A stretch of DNA of 64,000 nt, taken from positions 62,001 through 126,000 of the forward strand of contig NZ_JARGDO010000010.1 in assembly GCF_029211185.1 (NCBI RefSeq). The letters run 5' to 3'. Below the pieces are notes generated by a model. It made no database searches, was not told where the DNA came from, and saw only the letters and a program-made list of their open reading frames with translations. Positions 7,685-16,356 of the stretch are shown here, one piece after another. Source of the stretch: Tessaracoccus caeni. Its GTDB lineage: Bacteria; Actinomycetota; Actinomycetes; Propionibacteriales; Propionibacteriaceae. Position 1 is the first letter of the stretch; every line of letters begins with the position of its first letter. A program made the position numbers and the translations under genes.

Positions 7685-9386
7685 GAACGATACCCTCCCC
7701 GCACGCCCAAGCGATCACGTCGACTCCACCGAACGCGGCAGCGGCGACGTCGGCCTCGGGTGGCAGGGCTGGCTCCGATGGGGGTGGCGGCAGCTCACGA
7801 GCATGCGCACCGCGCTCATCCTGCTCCTGCTCATGGCGATTGCCGCGATCCCCGGCTCGCTCTTCCCACAGCGCCAAGCCGACCCCAACGGCGTCGTGAA
7901 GTACTTCGACGACAACCCCGAGCTCGCCCCCACCATCGACAAACTGCAGCTGTTCGACGTCTACAGCTCGGCCTGGTTCTCGGCCATCTACCTGCTGCTG
8001 TTCGTCTCCCTCATCGGCTGCATCATCCCGCGGATCAAGCATCATGCGAAAGCGCTCCGCGCGCCGGCGCCGAAGACCCCGGCCCGGCTGCAGCGCATGG
8101 TCGGCTATTCCTCCAACGATCTGCAACTCGTCGATGATCGCACCTCCGAAGCCGACGTCGCCCAGGCCATCGCGATCGCCGAGAGCGAGCTGCGACGCCG
8201 CGGATACCGCACCGCCCGCTACGACAGCGCGACTTCCTGGTCGGTATCCGCCGAACGCGGTTACCTGCGCGAAACCGGCAACCTCGTCTTCCACTCGGCA
8301 CTCGTCGGGATCCTCGTGACCGTGCTGCTGAGCACCGGCCTCAACTACACCGGCGATCGCGTCATCGTCCAAGGCACCACCTTCGTGAACAGCGAGAGCG
8401 CCTACTCCTCGTTCTCGCCAGGACGGTACTTCGACCGAAGCTCACTCACCCCCTACGCACTGAGCCTCGACAGCTTCGACGTCGAGTACGTCGACCCTGG
8501 GAAGCCCGGTGCGGGGCAGGCAGGCAACTTCGCTGCCCACCTCTCCATCCGAGAGGCCGGGGACGACGACACCCGTGCCGAGACCGTGCGGGTGAACGCA
8601 CCGATCGAGGTGAACGGCGACCGCATCTACCTCCTCGGTAACGGCTACGCGCCGATGATCACGATCCGCAACGCCGCCGGAGACGTCGTCTACCAGGAAC
8701 CCCAGCCCTTCCTCCCGCAGGATTCCGCGATGACCTCGCTCGGCGTGATCAAAGTCCCCGACGGTCTGCCTGAGCAGGTCGGGCTCATCGGCTTCCTGTA
8801 CCCGACGCAGAGCACCTTGGACACCGGCGCCTACTACTCGGTGTTCCCCGACCTCTACAACCCGATGATGACGTTCAACGTGTTCACAGGAGACCTCGGC
8901 ATTGACGACGGCACTCCGCGCTCGGTGTACCAGCTCGACACCCAATCGATGACCCAGATCACCGGCGGCGACACCGGTATCGACTCGATCGAGCTCACCC
9001 CCGGCGACACCGCCGACCTCCCGAACGGGATGGGAACTATCACCTTCGAGGATCTCACCGTCACCGAGGGCGCCGAAGAGTCGATCAAGCGCTTCGTCTC
9101 GCTGCAGATCCAGCGCGACACCGGCGCCACCTGGGTGCTTGTCTTCTCCATCCTCGCCACGGTCGGCCTCATCACCGGCCTCCTCGTGCCGCGCCGTCGG
9201 CTCTGGGTGAAAGCCACCCTCACCCGACCAGTCGTCGGCGGCCGCAAGGTCAAGATCGAGTACGCCGGCCTCGCCCGCGGTGAGGATCCAGGCCTCGAGC
9301 GCGCCGTCGAACAGTTCCGCACCAGCCACCTCTCGGCCATCGCCGAGCAACTACCGTCACCGCTTTTCAAGAAGGGAACCCCATGA
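7665..9386 (+). CDS. resB: ResB-like cytochrome c biogenesis protein
   Basis: A 573-residue protein. The ATG at 7665 has AGGGGGTGATGG upstream. Three N-terminal helices, a large outer domain (about residues 230-480) and a last helix (about 485-510) match ResB/Ccs1. The first segment carries TALILLLLMAIAAIPGS and the family-typical SLFPQR. With CcsB it forms the system II haem-export and cytochrome c synthase. The stop overlaps the start of the DsbA-like gene (ATGA). Confidence 0.93.
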   Translation: MSSSRSENDTLPARPSDHVDSTERGSGDVGLGWQGWLRWGWRQLTSMRTALILLLLMAIAAIPGSLFPQRQADPNGVVKYFDDNPELAPTIDKLQLFDVYSSAWFSAIYLLLFVSLIGCIIPRIKHHAKALRAPAPKTPARLQRMVGYSSNDLQLVDDRTSEADVAQAIAIAESELRRRGYRTARYDSATSWSVSAERGYLRETGNLVFHSALVGILVTVLLSTGLNYTGDRVIVQGTTFVNSESAYSSFSPGRYFDRSSLTPYALSLDSFDVEYVDPGKPGAGQAGNFAAHLSIREAGDDDTRAETVRVNAPIEVNGDRIYLLGNGYAPMITIRNAAGDVVYQEPQPFLPQDSAMTSLGVIKVPDGLPEQVGLIGFLYPTQSTLDTGAYYSVFPDLYNPMMTFNVFTGDLGIDDGTPRSVYQLDTQSMTQITGGDTGIDSIELTPGDTADLPNGMGTITFEDLTVTEGAEESIKRFVSLQIQRDTGATWVLVFSILATVGLITGLLVPRRRLWVKATLTRPVVGGRKVKIEYAGLARGEDPGLERAVEQFRTSHLSAIAEQLPSPLFKKGTP

Positions 9387-10123
9387 ACTGGCCCCCGCAC
9401 ACCGTGCAGAAACCGAACAAGAAGCTGAGCACCTCGCAGAAGGCGGCACTCATCGCCATTCCCGCCGTGCTGCTCATCGCGCTCATCCTGATCCTCATCT
9501 CGGTGCTCAACCGGCCCGAAGTCCAGGCGCCCGGCGAGGCGTCGAACAGCGGCGGAACGGGCGGCGGAACCCCCACGCAGAGCGAAGTGCCGCTCGTGCA
9601 GGAGAACTCGCACGTCCTCGACGACGCCGGCGAGGGTGCACCCGTGCTCGTCGAGTTCCTCGACTTCGAATGCGAGGCCTGCGGCGCCGTCTACCCGGTG
9701 ATCGAGGAGATCCGCAAACAGTACGACGGGCAGATCACCTATGTCGCCCGCTACTTCATCACCAACCACACGAACTCCATGAACGCCGCCATCGCGGTCG
9801 AGGCCGCGTCGCAGCAGGGCAAGTTCGAGGAGATGTACCAGAAGCTCTTCGAGTCGCAGTCCGAATGGGCGGAGCAGCAAGACTCGCAGGCCGACAAGAT
9901 CCGCGGCTACGCCGAGGAGCTCGGACTCGACATGGACGCCTTCGATGCGGCCGTCGCCGACCCTGCAACCCAAGCGAGGGTCGAAGAAGACCACAACGCC
10001 GGCATGTCGCTCGGCGTGCGCGGCACCCCGACGTTCTTCCTGAACGGTGAGCTGCTGCAACCCCAGACCGTCACCGACATCACCGACGCCCTCGACGCGG
10101 CGATCGCGGAGAGCAAGGAGTAG
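9383..10123 (+). CDS. DsbA-like membrane-anchored thiol oxidoreductase
   Basis: A 246-residue protein: short basic start, membrane anchor at about 21-42, Gly/Ser/Thr linker and a DsbA/thioredoxin_4 domain with catalytic CEAC at residues 97-100 and the cis-proline motif GTPTFFLNG near residue 220. It makes disulfides in exported proteins; the VKOR at 31279 is its likely re-oxidising partner. Its place between resB and ccsB is notable, since apocytochrome needs both oxidising and reducing steps. Confidence 0.9.
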   Translation: MNWPPHTVQKPNKKLSTSQKAALIAIPAVLLIALILILISVLNRPEVQAPGEASNSGGTGGGTPTQSEVPLVQENSHVLDDAGEGAPVLVEFLDFECEACGAVYPVIEEIRKQYDGQITYVARYFITNHTNSMNAAIAVEAASQQGKFEEMYQKLFESQSEWAEQQDSQADKIRGYAEELGLDMDAFDAAVADPATQARVEEDHNAGMSLGVRGTPTFFLNGELLQPQTVTDITDALDAAIAESKE

Positions 10124-10125
10124 CC

Positions 10126-11133
10126 ATGGATCTGCAACTGCAGGCCGCGCTCGACGAGTTCTCCGTGCTCGCCGTCTGGTCAGCGATCACGATCTACGTC
10201 CTTGCGTTCCTCGCCTTCGCCTACGACCTCTCGCAGCGCGCCTCGGCCGCACCCATCAAACAGCGGGAGGCCGCGCTCGTCGGCGCGGCCGGAGGCCCCG
10301 CAGCCTCCCCGCAGAACGGGGGAGGGGAGGGGAGCCTCCGCGTGCCCGGTGCCGAACGGTCACGGCGCTACTTCGCGCGCCTCGGTATCGCGTTCACCGC
10401 CCTCGGCTTCGCGCTCCATCTCGCCGCCACGGTCACGCGCGGGATCGCGGCCGAACGGGTGCCGTGGGCGAATATGTACGAGTTCGCCCTCATCGGCACC
10501 CTGCTGATCGTCGCCGTCTACCTCGCCGCCTTGCGCTGGTACGACCTCCGGTTCCTCGGCGTCTTCATCGTCGGCATGGTGGTGTTCTTCCTCGGTGGAT
10601 CGACGATCTCCTTCTACGTCGAAGTGACCCCGCTGATGGATCCGCTCAAGAGCATCTGGCTCATCATCCACGTCTTCGTCGCCTCGCTCGCCACCGCGCT
10701 GCTCGCGATCGCGGCGGGCCTATCGACGATGCAGCTGCTGCAGGCACGCCGCGAGCGGATCAAGGCCACCGGGGGCGAAGAGGTTGCCCCGGATCGCGGC
10801 TACCTGCGCACGCTCCCGAAGGCCGAGGTGCTCGAGACGCTCGCCTACCGCTTCGCGATTCTCGGCTTCATCTTCTGGACGTTCACGCTCATCGCCGGAG
10901 CGATCTGGGCGAACGAATCCTGGGGCCGCTATTGGGGCTTCGACGTCAAGGAGGTGTGGACGTTCGTGATCTGGGTGATCTACGCCGGGTACATCCACGC
11001 CCGCGCCACCCGCGGCTGGCGCGGCACGAAGTCGGCGTGGCTGTCGCTCATCGGCTTCGCCACGGTGATCTTCAACTTCACCATCGTCAACCTCTACTTC
11101 CAGGGCCTGCACGCCTACTCCGGCGTCAGCTGA
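10126..11133 (+). CDS. ccsB: c-type cytochrome biogenesis protein CcsB/ResC
   Basis: A 335-residue multi-pass protein. The Trp-rich haem-handling motif lies at about residues 265-280 (WGRYWGFDVKEVWTF), with outer His residues in the flanking helices. It starts 2 bases after the DsbA-like stop. Together with ResB it forms the Ccs synthase that exports haem and attaches it to CXXCH apocytochromes. A Gly/Pro-rich inner loop (about 45-75) is unusual but common in Actinobacteria. Confidence 0.93.
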   Translation: MDLQLQAALDEFSVLAVWSAITIYVLAFLAFAYDLSQRASAAPIKQREAALVGAAGGPAASPQNGGGEGSLRVPGAERSRRYFARLGIAFTALGFALHLAATVTRGIAAERVPWANMYEFALIGTLLIVAVYLAALRWYDLRFLGVFIVGMVVFFLGGSTISFYVEVTPLMDPLKSIWLIIHVFVASLATALLAIAAGLSTMQLLQARRERIKATGGEEVAPDRGYLRTLPKAEVLETLAYRFAILGFIFWTFTLIAGAIWANESWGRYWGFDVKEVWTFVIWVIYAGYIHARATRGWRGTKSAWLSLIGFATVIFNFTIVNLYFQGLHAYSGVS

Positions 11134-11181
11134 GCCGCCCCCGACCACACCCGCGATTCGAGCACCAGGAAGGAGGCCGCT

Positions 11182-12843
11182 GTGACGACCACGGACACGC
11201 TCCCGCTGCGCGACGACCCCGACGTGCCCCGCACGGCACTCGGGCGCGGTGCGCGCGAGCAGCGCACCACCACCACGGTGCGTCGCCTGCCGTGGGGCGC
11301 GGCGATCCCGATCGCCGCCGTCTCGGGCCTGCTGCTCGACGCCGCGTTCCCGAGCCTCGGCTGGTGGCCGCTCGCCTTCCTCAGCATCGCCGGCGGGCTC
11401 TGGACGCTCATGGGCCGCAGCATCGGGGGAGCGTTTCTCGTGGGTCTCGCCTACGGCGCCGCGTTCTACTTCACGCACCTCATGTGGGTCGTGCAGTTCC
11501 TCGGCCCGATCCCGTGGGTCGCGCTCGCCGGGGTCGAATCGCTGCTCTTCGCGCTCGGCGCGATCCCGATCGCCCTCGCCTACCGCTGGGGCGCTCTCCT
11601 CGAACGCCGCGCCACCCGCCGATTCCTACTCCCGGTGCTCATCGCGGTGCTGTGGGCCGCACGCGAGCTCCTCCTCGGAACCTGGCCCTACAGCGGGTTC
11701 CCGTGGGGCAGAATCGGCATGTCCCAGGCTGGTGGCCCCTTCGCCGAAGCCGCTTCCTGGGTCGGCGTCGCCGGCCTCACCCTGCTCATCGTCTGGCTCT
11801 GCGCGTGCGTCGTCGACTGGGCCGCCCGGCCCGCACCCCGGAGACGCGCCGAGCTGCTGCCCGCAGCGGTGATCCTCGCCCTGCTGCTCGTGCCGGCGTT
11901 CCCCACGACTGCAGCGGGCAGCCTCCGCGTCGGTTGGGTGCAGGGTGATGGGCCTGCCGGCTACTTCGACACGCGCAGCCCCGGCGATGTGCTCGCCGCC
12001 CAGCGGCAAGCGAGCGACGCACTCCTCGGTGAACCGATGGATCTGCTCGTGTGGCCCGAGGGTGGGGTCGATTCCGATCCACTGAACACCCCGGCCACCG
12101 CCCGCATCCTCGACGAGCTCGTCGCAAACGCCGAGGCCCCGCTCCTCATGAATGCGGCCACCGCGCGAGGCGAGGACACCTACAACACGTCGATGCTCTG
12201 GGAGGCCGGCAGCGCCGAGCAGATGCATGACAAGGTGAACCCGGTGCCCTTTGGCGAATATGTGCCCGACCGGTGGTTCTACGAACGCATCGTCCCCGAC
12301 CTGGTCGGCCTCATCCAGCGCGAGTACACGCCGGGTACGAACCCGCCGCTCGTCTCCGTCGACGGCATCCAAGTCGGGCTCGCAATCTGCTTCGATGTCA
12401 TCTACGACTCGGTGATCTGGGACGGGGTGCGAGGCGGTGCGCAGTTCTACGCCTTCCAGACCAACAACGCCGACTTCCGGGGCACTGACGAGAACCTGCA
12501 GCAGCTCGAGTTCGCGCGTATGCGCGCCATCGAGACCGGACGTGCCGTCGTGAACGTATCGACCGTGGGCACCAGCCAGATCATCGCCCCCGACGGCACC
12601 ATCATCGACGGCGCACCCGCCGATTCTCCGGCGGCCGCCGTCACCGCCGTACCACTGCGCACCGGGCTCACCCCGGCCGTGCTCGTCGGCCCGACCCTCA
12701 CCCTCATCATCCCCATCGCCGCGCTCGGCGGGCTCCTCGCACTGGGCCTGCTCGAGCGACGGAGCCGCACGACCTCCCTCCCGCCCGCGCCTGCCTCCGC
12801 AAAGGGCGGCGCAGCAGCCGAACTCCCGCCGAAAGCATCATGA
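11182..12843 (+). CDS. lnt: Apolipoprotein N-acyltransferase
   Basis: A 553-residue protein. The GTG at 11182 has AGGAAGGAGG upstream. About six helices come first, then a nitrilase-fold outer domain (about 245-500) with the catalytic triad visible as Glu293 (VWPEGG), Lys351 (HDKVNPVPFGEYVP) and Cys403 (AICFDV), and a final helix. It adds the third acyl chain to lipoproteins. The stop overlaps the next start (ATGA) with lspA, so two steps of lipoprotein maturation sit together inside the copper/cytochrome cluster. Confidence 0.93.
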   Translation: MTTTDTLPLRDDPDVPRTALGRGAREQRTTTTVRRLPWGAAIPIAAVSGLLLDAAFPSLGWWPLAFLSIAGGLWTLMGRSIGGAFLVGLAYGAAFYFTHLMWVVQFLGPIPWVALAGVESLLFALGAIPIALAYRWGALLERRATRRFLLPVLIAVLWAARELLLGTWPYSGFPWGRIGMSQAGGPFAEAASWVGVAGLTLLIVWLCACVVDWAARPAPRRRAELLPAAVILALLLVPAFPTTAAGSLRVGWVQGDGPAGYFDTRSPGDVLAAQRQASDALLGEPMDLLVWPEGGVDSDPLNTPATARILDELVANAEAPLLMNAATARGEDTYNTSMLWEAGSAEQMHDKVNPVPFGEYVPDRWFYERIVPDLVGLIQREYTPGTNPPLVSVDGIQVGLAICFDVIYDSVIWDGVRGGAQFYAFQTNNADFRGTDENLQQLEFARMRAIETGRAVVNVSTVGTSQIIAPDGTIIDGAPADSPAAAVTAVPLRTGLTPAVLVGPTLTLIIPIAALGGLLALGLLERRSRTTSLPPAPASAKGGAAAELPPKAS

Positions 12844-13481
12844 CCTACGAACTCCCGCACGACCCGCCCGCCGATGAGCGCACCGGCCCGTCGGCGCAGC
12901 CCCGAAGCCGCCGTCCCTCCCGCCGACTGCTGTTCGTCTACAGCTGCGCCATCGCCGCCCTCACGATCGCTGTCGACGTGATCAGCAAACAACTCGCCTT
13001 GCACTTCCTCGACACGGAGAACCGCATCCCCGTGCTCGGCGACCTCTTCGGGCTGCAGCTCGCCTTCAACACCGGGGCCGCGTTCTCGATCGGTGCCCAG
13101 CTCACCCCCTTCATCACGCTGCTCGGCATCGTCGCCTCCGTGCTCCTTATCCGGGCCGCCCTCCGCACGAAGTACCGCATCTACGCCGCCTCGATCGGGC
13201 TGATCCTTGGCGGTGCCCTCGGCAACCTCGCCGATCGCATCTTCGCCCCGCCAGGATTCGGCAGCGGTGCGGTCACCGATTTCCTCGCCTACGGTCACCT
13301 GTTCATCGGCAACCTCGCCGACGTCGCGATCGGGGCCGGCGTCGTGCTCTATGCCCTCGGTGCTTGGCGCCTCCACGCAGCCTCCCGCGCTCGAGATACC
13401 GACGATTCGGTCGAGAGCGCCGAGGCCGAACTGCCGACCAGTAGTCCCGTAACCACCCGAGCAGAAACGACGGACTCATGA
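12840..13481 (+). CDS. lspA: Lipoprotein signal peptidase LspA, copy 1
   Basis: A 213-residue protein with four helices and a longer basic N-terminus than usual. The catalytic aspartates are in GNLADRIF (Asp132) and GNLADVAI (Asp161), and the FNTGAAFS motif lies at about 76-84. It cuts lipoprotein signal peptides after lipidation. It is translationally coupled to lnt and to the next small gene. A second, different LspA lies in the cadmium operon (37822-38376), so neither copy need be the housekeeping enzyme. Confidence 0.93.
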   Translation: MTYELPHDPPADERTGPSAQPRSRRPSRRLLFVYSCAIAALTIAVDVISKQLALHFLDTENRIPVLGDLFGLQLAFNTGAAFSIGAQLTPFITLLGIVASVLLIRAALRTKYRIYAASIGLILGGALGNLADRIFAPPGFGSGAVTDFLAYGHLFIGNLADVAIGAGVVLYALGAWRLHAASRARDTDDSVESAEAELPTSSPVTTRAETTDS

Positions 13482-13810
13482 GTCAGAAACAGCAGCCCCC
13501 GTCCTACCAGCGCAACGCGCTGCTCCCGGGATTCATCGCACTCGCCCTACTCATCGTCGCGGTCGCCTTCATCGGCACCGACTGGTTCACCGTCTTCCGC
13601 TTCATCATCGCTATCCTCGCGCTCATCGTCGCCTGGTTCGCGGTGCAAGCCCGCCACTGGTGGTGGGTGCCAGTCTTCGTCGCGATCGCCGTGCTCTGGA
13701 ACCCCGTCTATCCGTTCAACTTCAGCGGCATCTTCTGGATCCTCGCCCAGCCCATCGCCGGCAGCGTCTTCCTGATCGCCGGAGCACTCATCAAACGGCC
13801 TCGCGACTAG
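13478..13810 (+). CDS. Small membrane protein, DUF6804-like
   Basis: A 110-residue protein overlapping lspA by ATGA. Four short helices with the sequence QARHWWWVPVFVAIAVLWNP in the middle fit the DUF6804 pattern as I remember it. Function unknown. Position in the lnt-lspA operon suggests a link with envelope maturation. Confidence 0.7.
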   Translation: MSQKQQPPSYQRNALLPGFIALALLIVAVAFIGTDWFTVFRFIIAILALIVAWFAVQARHWWWVPVFVAIAVLWNPVYPFNFSGIFWILAQPIAGSVFLIAGALIKRPRD

Positions 13811-13859
13811 AGACCCAGGATCCGACCGTTCACACTCCGCAGACAGGAGGAGCAGACAG

Positions 13860-15062
13860 ATGAATATCACCTCAAGCGTTCGGAGACGCCGGCTCGTCGG
13901 CGCTCTCGCGGCCGCCCTGGTCGGCCTCGCCCTCTTCCTCTCGGGAGGGGCGACGCCCGCCCACGGGGTCGAGCTGCCCACCTGGGACGACGTGCAGGCC
14001 GCGAAGCGGAACGAGGCGGCCGCCGCCGCGAAAGTCACGGAGATCGAAGGACTGCTCGAGCAGAGCCTGGCGGAGCTCGAGCTGCTCCGGGTCGCGACCG
14101 AACAAGCGAACGCGAGCTGGCAGGACGCCGAGACCGCAGCAGCCGACGCCGCGCTCCGCGCTGAGACGCTCCAAGCGAAGGCCGACAAGAGCCGTGAGGA
14201 AGCCAACGTCGCCGCAGACCAAGCGGGGGTCGTCGTCGGCCAGATGTATCGCTCCGGCGGTATCGACCGCAGTGCCGACATGTTCTTCGAGGCCGACGCA
14301 GCGACCACCGACGCCCTGCTGAACCGCCTCGCGATGATGGAGCAAGCCACCCGGCGCAACACCACCATCGCCGCGAGTGCTGAGCTCGCCCGCAACACGG
14401 CTTCCTCGCTGGGCGAGCAAGCCGACGCCGCGAGCACGGAGCGCGATCAGTTGCGAGCCGATGCCGAACAGCTGGCCCAGACCGCCGCTGAGAACCTCGA
14501 CGCACAGCGCACTACGTTCCTCGCGCAAGAAGCGCAGCAGCGTGAGCTCGAGGCGCAGCTCGCCGCTCTGAAAGACGCGACCACCGACACGGTCGCCGGT
14601 TACGAGGAACGCCTCCGCGCCGAAGAGGAGGAGCGCAGAAAGCAACAGAGCGGCGGAGGTGGCGGCGGTGGGGGTGGCGGCGGTACCCCCGGCGGTGCCG
14701 GCTGGTACCAGCCGGTGCCGATCTCCTGGATCTCCACCTACTTCCGGCAACCACCGAGTCACACCGGGCTCGATCTCCCAGCCGGCTGCGGCACCCCCAT
14801 CGTCGCGCCCTCCTCCGGCACCGTCGCCGTCGCCGGTTGGGTCGACAACTTCGGCGGATACATGACCTACCTCAACCAGGACAACGGCTATCAGACCCGT
14901 TTCGCGCATCAGATCGGCACACCGCCGGTGGTCTCCGGCCAATGGGTGCCCGCCGGAGCTGTCATCGGCTACGTCGGCAACACCGGGATGAGCTTCGGCT
15001 GCCATGTCCACTACGAAGTGCTCTCCGGCGGCAACTTCATCGATCCGACCCCGTTCATCTAG
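13860..15062 (+). CDS. Secreted M23 peptidase with long coiled coil
   Basis: A 400-residue protein. The start at 13860 follows ACAGGAGGAGC. Signal peptide at about 1-37 (ATPAHG cleavage), then an Ala/Glu/Gln-rich coiled coil (about 45-255), a run of 11 glycines at about 265-275, and an M23 domain (about 285-400) with HTGLD and HVHYE zinc motifs. The plan is that of EnvC/RipA-like wall hydrolases, where the coiled coil controls the enzyme. Second M23 gene of the block. Confidence 0.9.
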   Translation: MNITSSVRRRRLVGALAAALVGLALFLSGGATPAHGVELPTWDDVQAAKRNEAAAAAKVTEIEGLLEQSLAELELLRVATEQANASWQDAETAAADAALRAETLQAKADKSREEANVAADQAGVVVGQMYRSGGIDRSADMFFEADAATTDALLNRLAMMEQATRRNTTIAASAELARNTASSLGEQADAASTERDQLRADAEQLAQTAAENLDAQRTTFLAQEAQQRELEAQLAALKDATTDTVAGYEERLRAEEEERRKQQSGGGGGGGGGGGTPGGAGWYQPVPISWISTYFRQPPSHTGLDLPAGCGTPIVAPSSGTVAVAGWVDNFGGYMTYLNQDNGYQTRFAHQIGTPPVVSGQWVPAGAVIGYVGNTGMSFGCHVHYEVLSGGNFIDPTPFI

Positions 15063-15212
15063 CACGATGTCACCTCTAGACACCGCATCCGCTCAAGACC
15101 CGCCTCTGGCACGCCGACGCCCCATGCCGTGCCGCGCGCAGAGGCCGCAACCGGTGACGCCGCACTCGTGCCGGAGCCCACGACTCATCTACATGCAGGA
15201 AAGGGGACAAAC

Positions 15213-16253
15213 ATGAAGGCCGTTGGATATACCCACCCAGGCCCCCTCGACGAAGACGGGGCTCTCCGCGACGTCGAGCTGCCGATACCCGAAGCCGAGG
15301 AACACGATCTGCTGGTGCAGGTGCACGCTGTCTCCGTGAACCCGGTGGACTGTGCGATTCGCGCCACCGAGCAACCCCGCGCCGGGCAGCCTCGCGTTCT
15401 CGGCTACGACGCCGTTGGCACAATCGTCGGACTCGGCGCGTCCGTCGAGGACGAACCGCTGCTTGAACACTTCGCCGTTGGCGACCGCGTCTTCTACGCG
15501 GGAGCGATCGACCGGCCGGGCAGCAACGCCGAATACCAGATCGTCGATGCCCACCTCGCTGCTCACGCTCCGGCCTCGCTGAGCGACACGCACGCGGCGG
15601 CGCTGCCGCTGACAGCGCTCACCGCGTGGGAGCTGCTCTTTGACCGGCTCGAGGTGACGCGGCCCGTCCCGGGAGCCGCATCCGCAGTCGTCATCATCGG
15701 CGGGGGCGGGGGAGTCGGGTCGATGGCCATTCAGCTGCTGCGCGCCCTCACCAACGTCACCGTGATCGCCACCGCCAGCCGCCCAGTCACGAAGGCGTGG
15801 TGTGCGAACCTTGGCGCCCACCACGTCCTCGACCACCGCCGGCCGCTCACCCCACAGGTGGCCGAGCTCGGCCTCGGGGCGCCCGGCTTCGTGCTCTCCA
15901 CCGCGGGATCCGAGGAGAGACAGGGCGACATCCTCGAACTGCTCGCCCCGCAGGGGCGCTTCGGGTACACCGATCACCCCGAGCTCGACGTGCAGCCGTT
16001 CCAGTCGAAGTGCATCTCACTGCACCCCGAAGACGTGTTCATGCGCTCTCGCTTGCAGACCCTCGACCTGGCCGAGCAGGGCGAGATCCTCCGACAGGTC
16101 GGCGAGCTCGTCGACGCCGGGAAGCTCCGCAGCACGCTGACCAGCACGCTCGGCGAGATCGACGCCGCGACCGTCGCCGAAGCCCATCGCCTCATCGAGA
16201 GCGGCACGGCGGTCGGGAAGATCACACTCGAAGGCTTCAGCTCCCTGCCGTAG
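15213..16253 (+). CDS. Zinc-type alcohol dehydrogenase-like (quinone) oxidoreductase
   Basis: A 346-residue MDR-superfamily protein. The ATG at 15213 follows AGGAAAGGGG; an upstream in-frame extension to 15129 has no ribosome site. The GroES-like part is residues 1-150, and the Rossmann part contains IIGGGGGVGSMAIQLL (about residues 151-166). Structural zinc cysteines are missing, so it is more like the zinc-free quinone reductase/ZADH-like branch. It may reduce quinones or reactive aldehydes with NADPH. It stands apart from the coupled operon upstream. Confidence 0.85.
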   Translation: MKAVGYTHPGPLDEDGALRDVELPIPEAEEHDLLVQVHAVSVNPVDCAIRATEQPRAGQPRVLGYDAVGTIVGLGASVEDEPLLEHFAVGDRVFYAGAIDRPGSNAEYQIVDAHLAAHAPASLSDTHAAALPLTALTAWELLFDRLEVTRPVPGAASAVVIIGGGGGVGSMAIQLLRALTNVTVIATASRPVTKAWCANLGAHHVLDHRRPLTPQVAELGLGAPGFVLSTAGSEERQGDILELLAPQGRFGYTDHPELDVQPFQSKCISLHPEDVFMRSRLQTLDLAEQGEILRQVGELVDAGKLRSTLTSTLGEIDAATVAEAHRLIESGTAVGKITLEGFSSLP

Positions 16254-16260
16254 CAGCGAG

Positions 16261-16280
16261 GCCGCCCAGCTGCGGGCGGC
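16261..16280 (+). other. GC-rich hairpin before SURF1 gene
   Basis: GCCGCCC and GGGCGGC arms with a 6-base loop. There is no T-run, so it is not a clear terminator. It may halt part of the upstream transcripts or shape the leader of the SURF1 gene. Confidence 0.35.
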
Positions 16281-16290
16281 TCAGGAAAGG

Positions 16291-16356
16291 ATGACCGGCA
16301 TGATGCTTGCCGCCCTCACACTCCGTGTCGACTCCGGCATGCTGCGCACCCCTTGA
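16291..16356 (+). CDS. Possible 21-residue leader peptide before SURF1
   Basis: The ATG at 16291 directly follows AGGAAAGG. The frame encodes MTGMMLAALTLRVDSGMLRTP and ends in a TGA that overlaps the TTG start of the SURF1 gene (16353). The arrangement repeats the 38-residue peptide/M23 overlap at 3452. The ribosome site is closer than ideal and the peptide has no clear character, so it may only serve coupling. Confidence 0.25.
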   Translation: MTGMMLAALTLRVDSGMLRTP

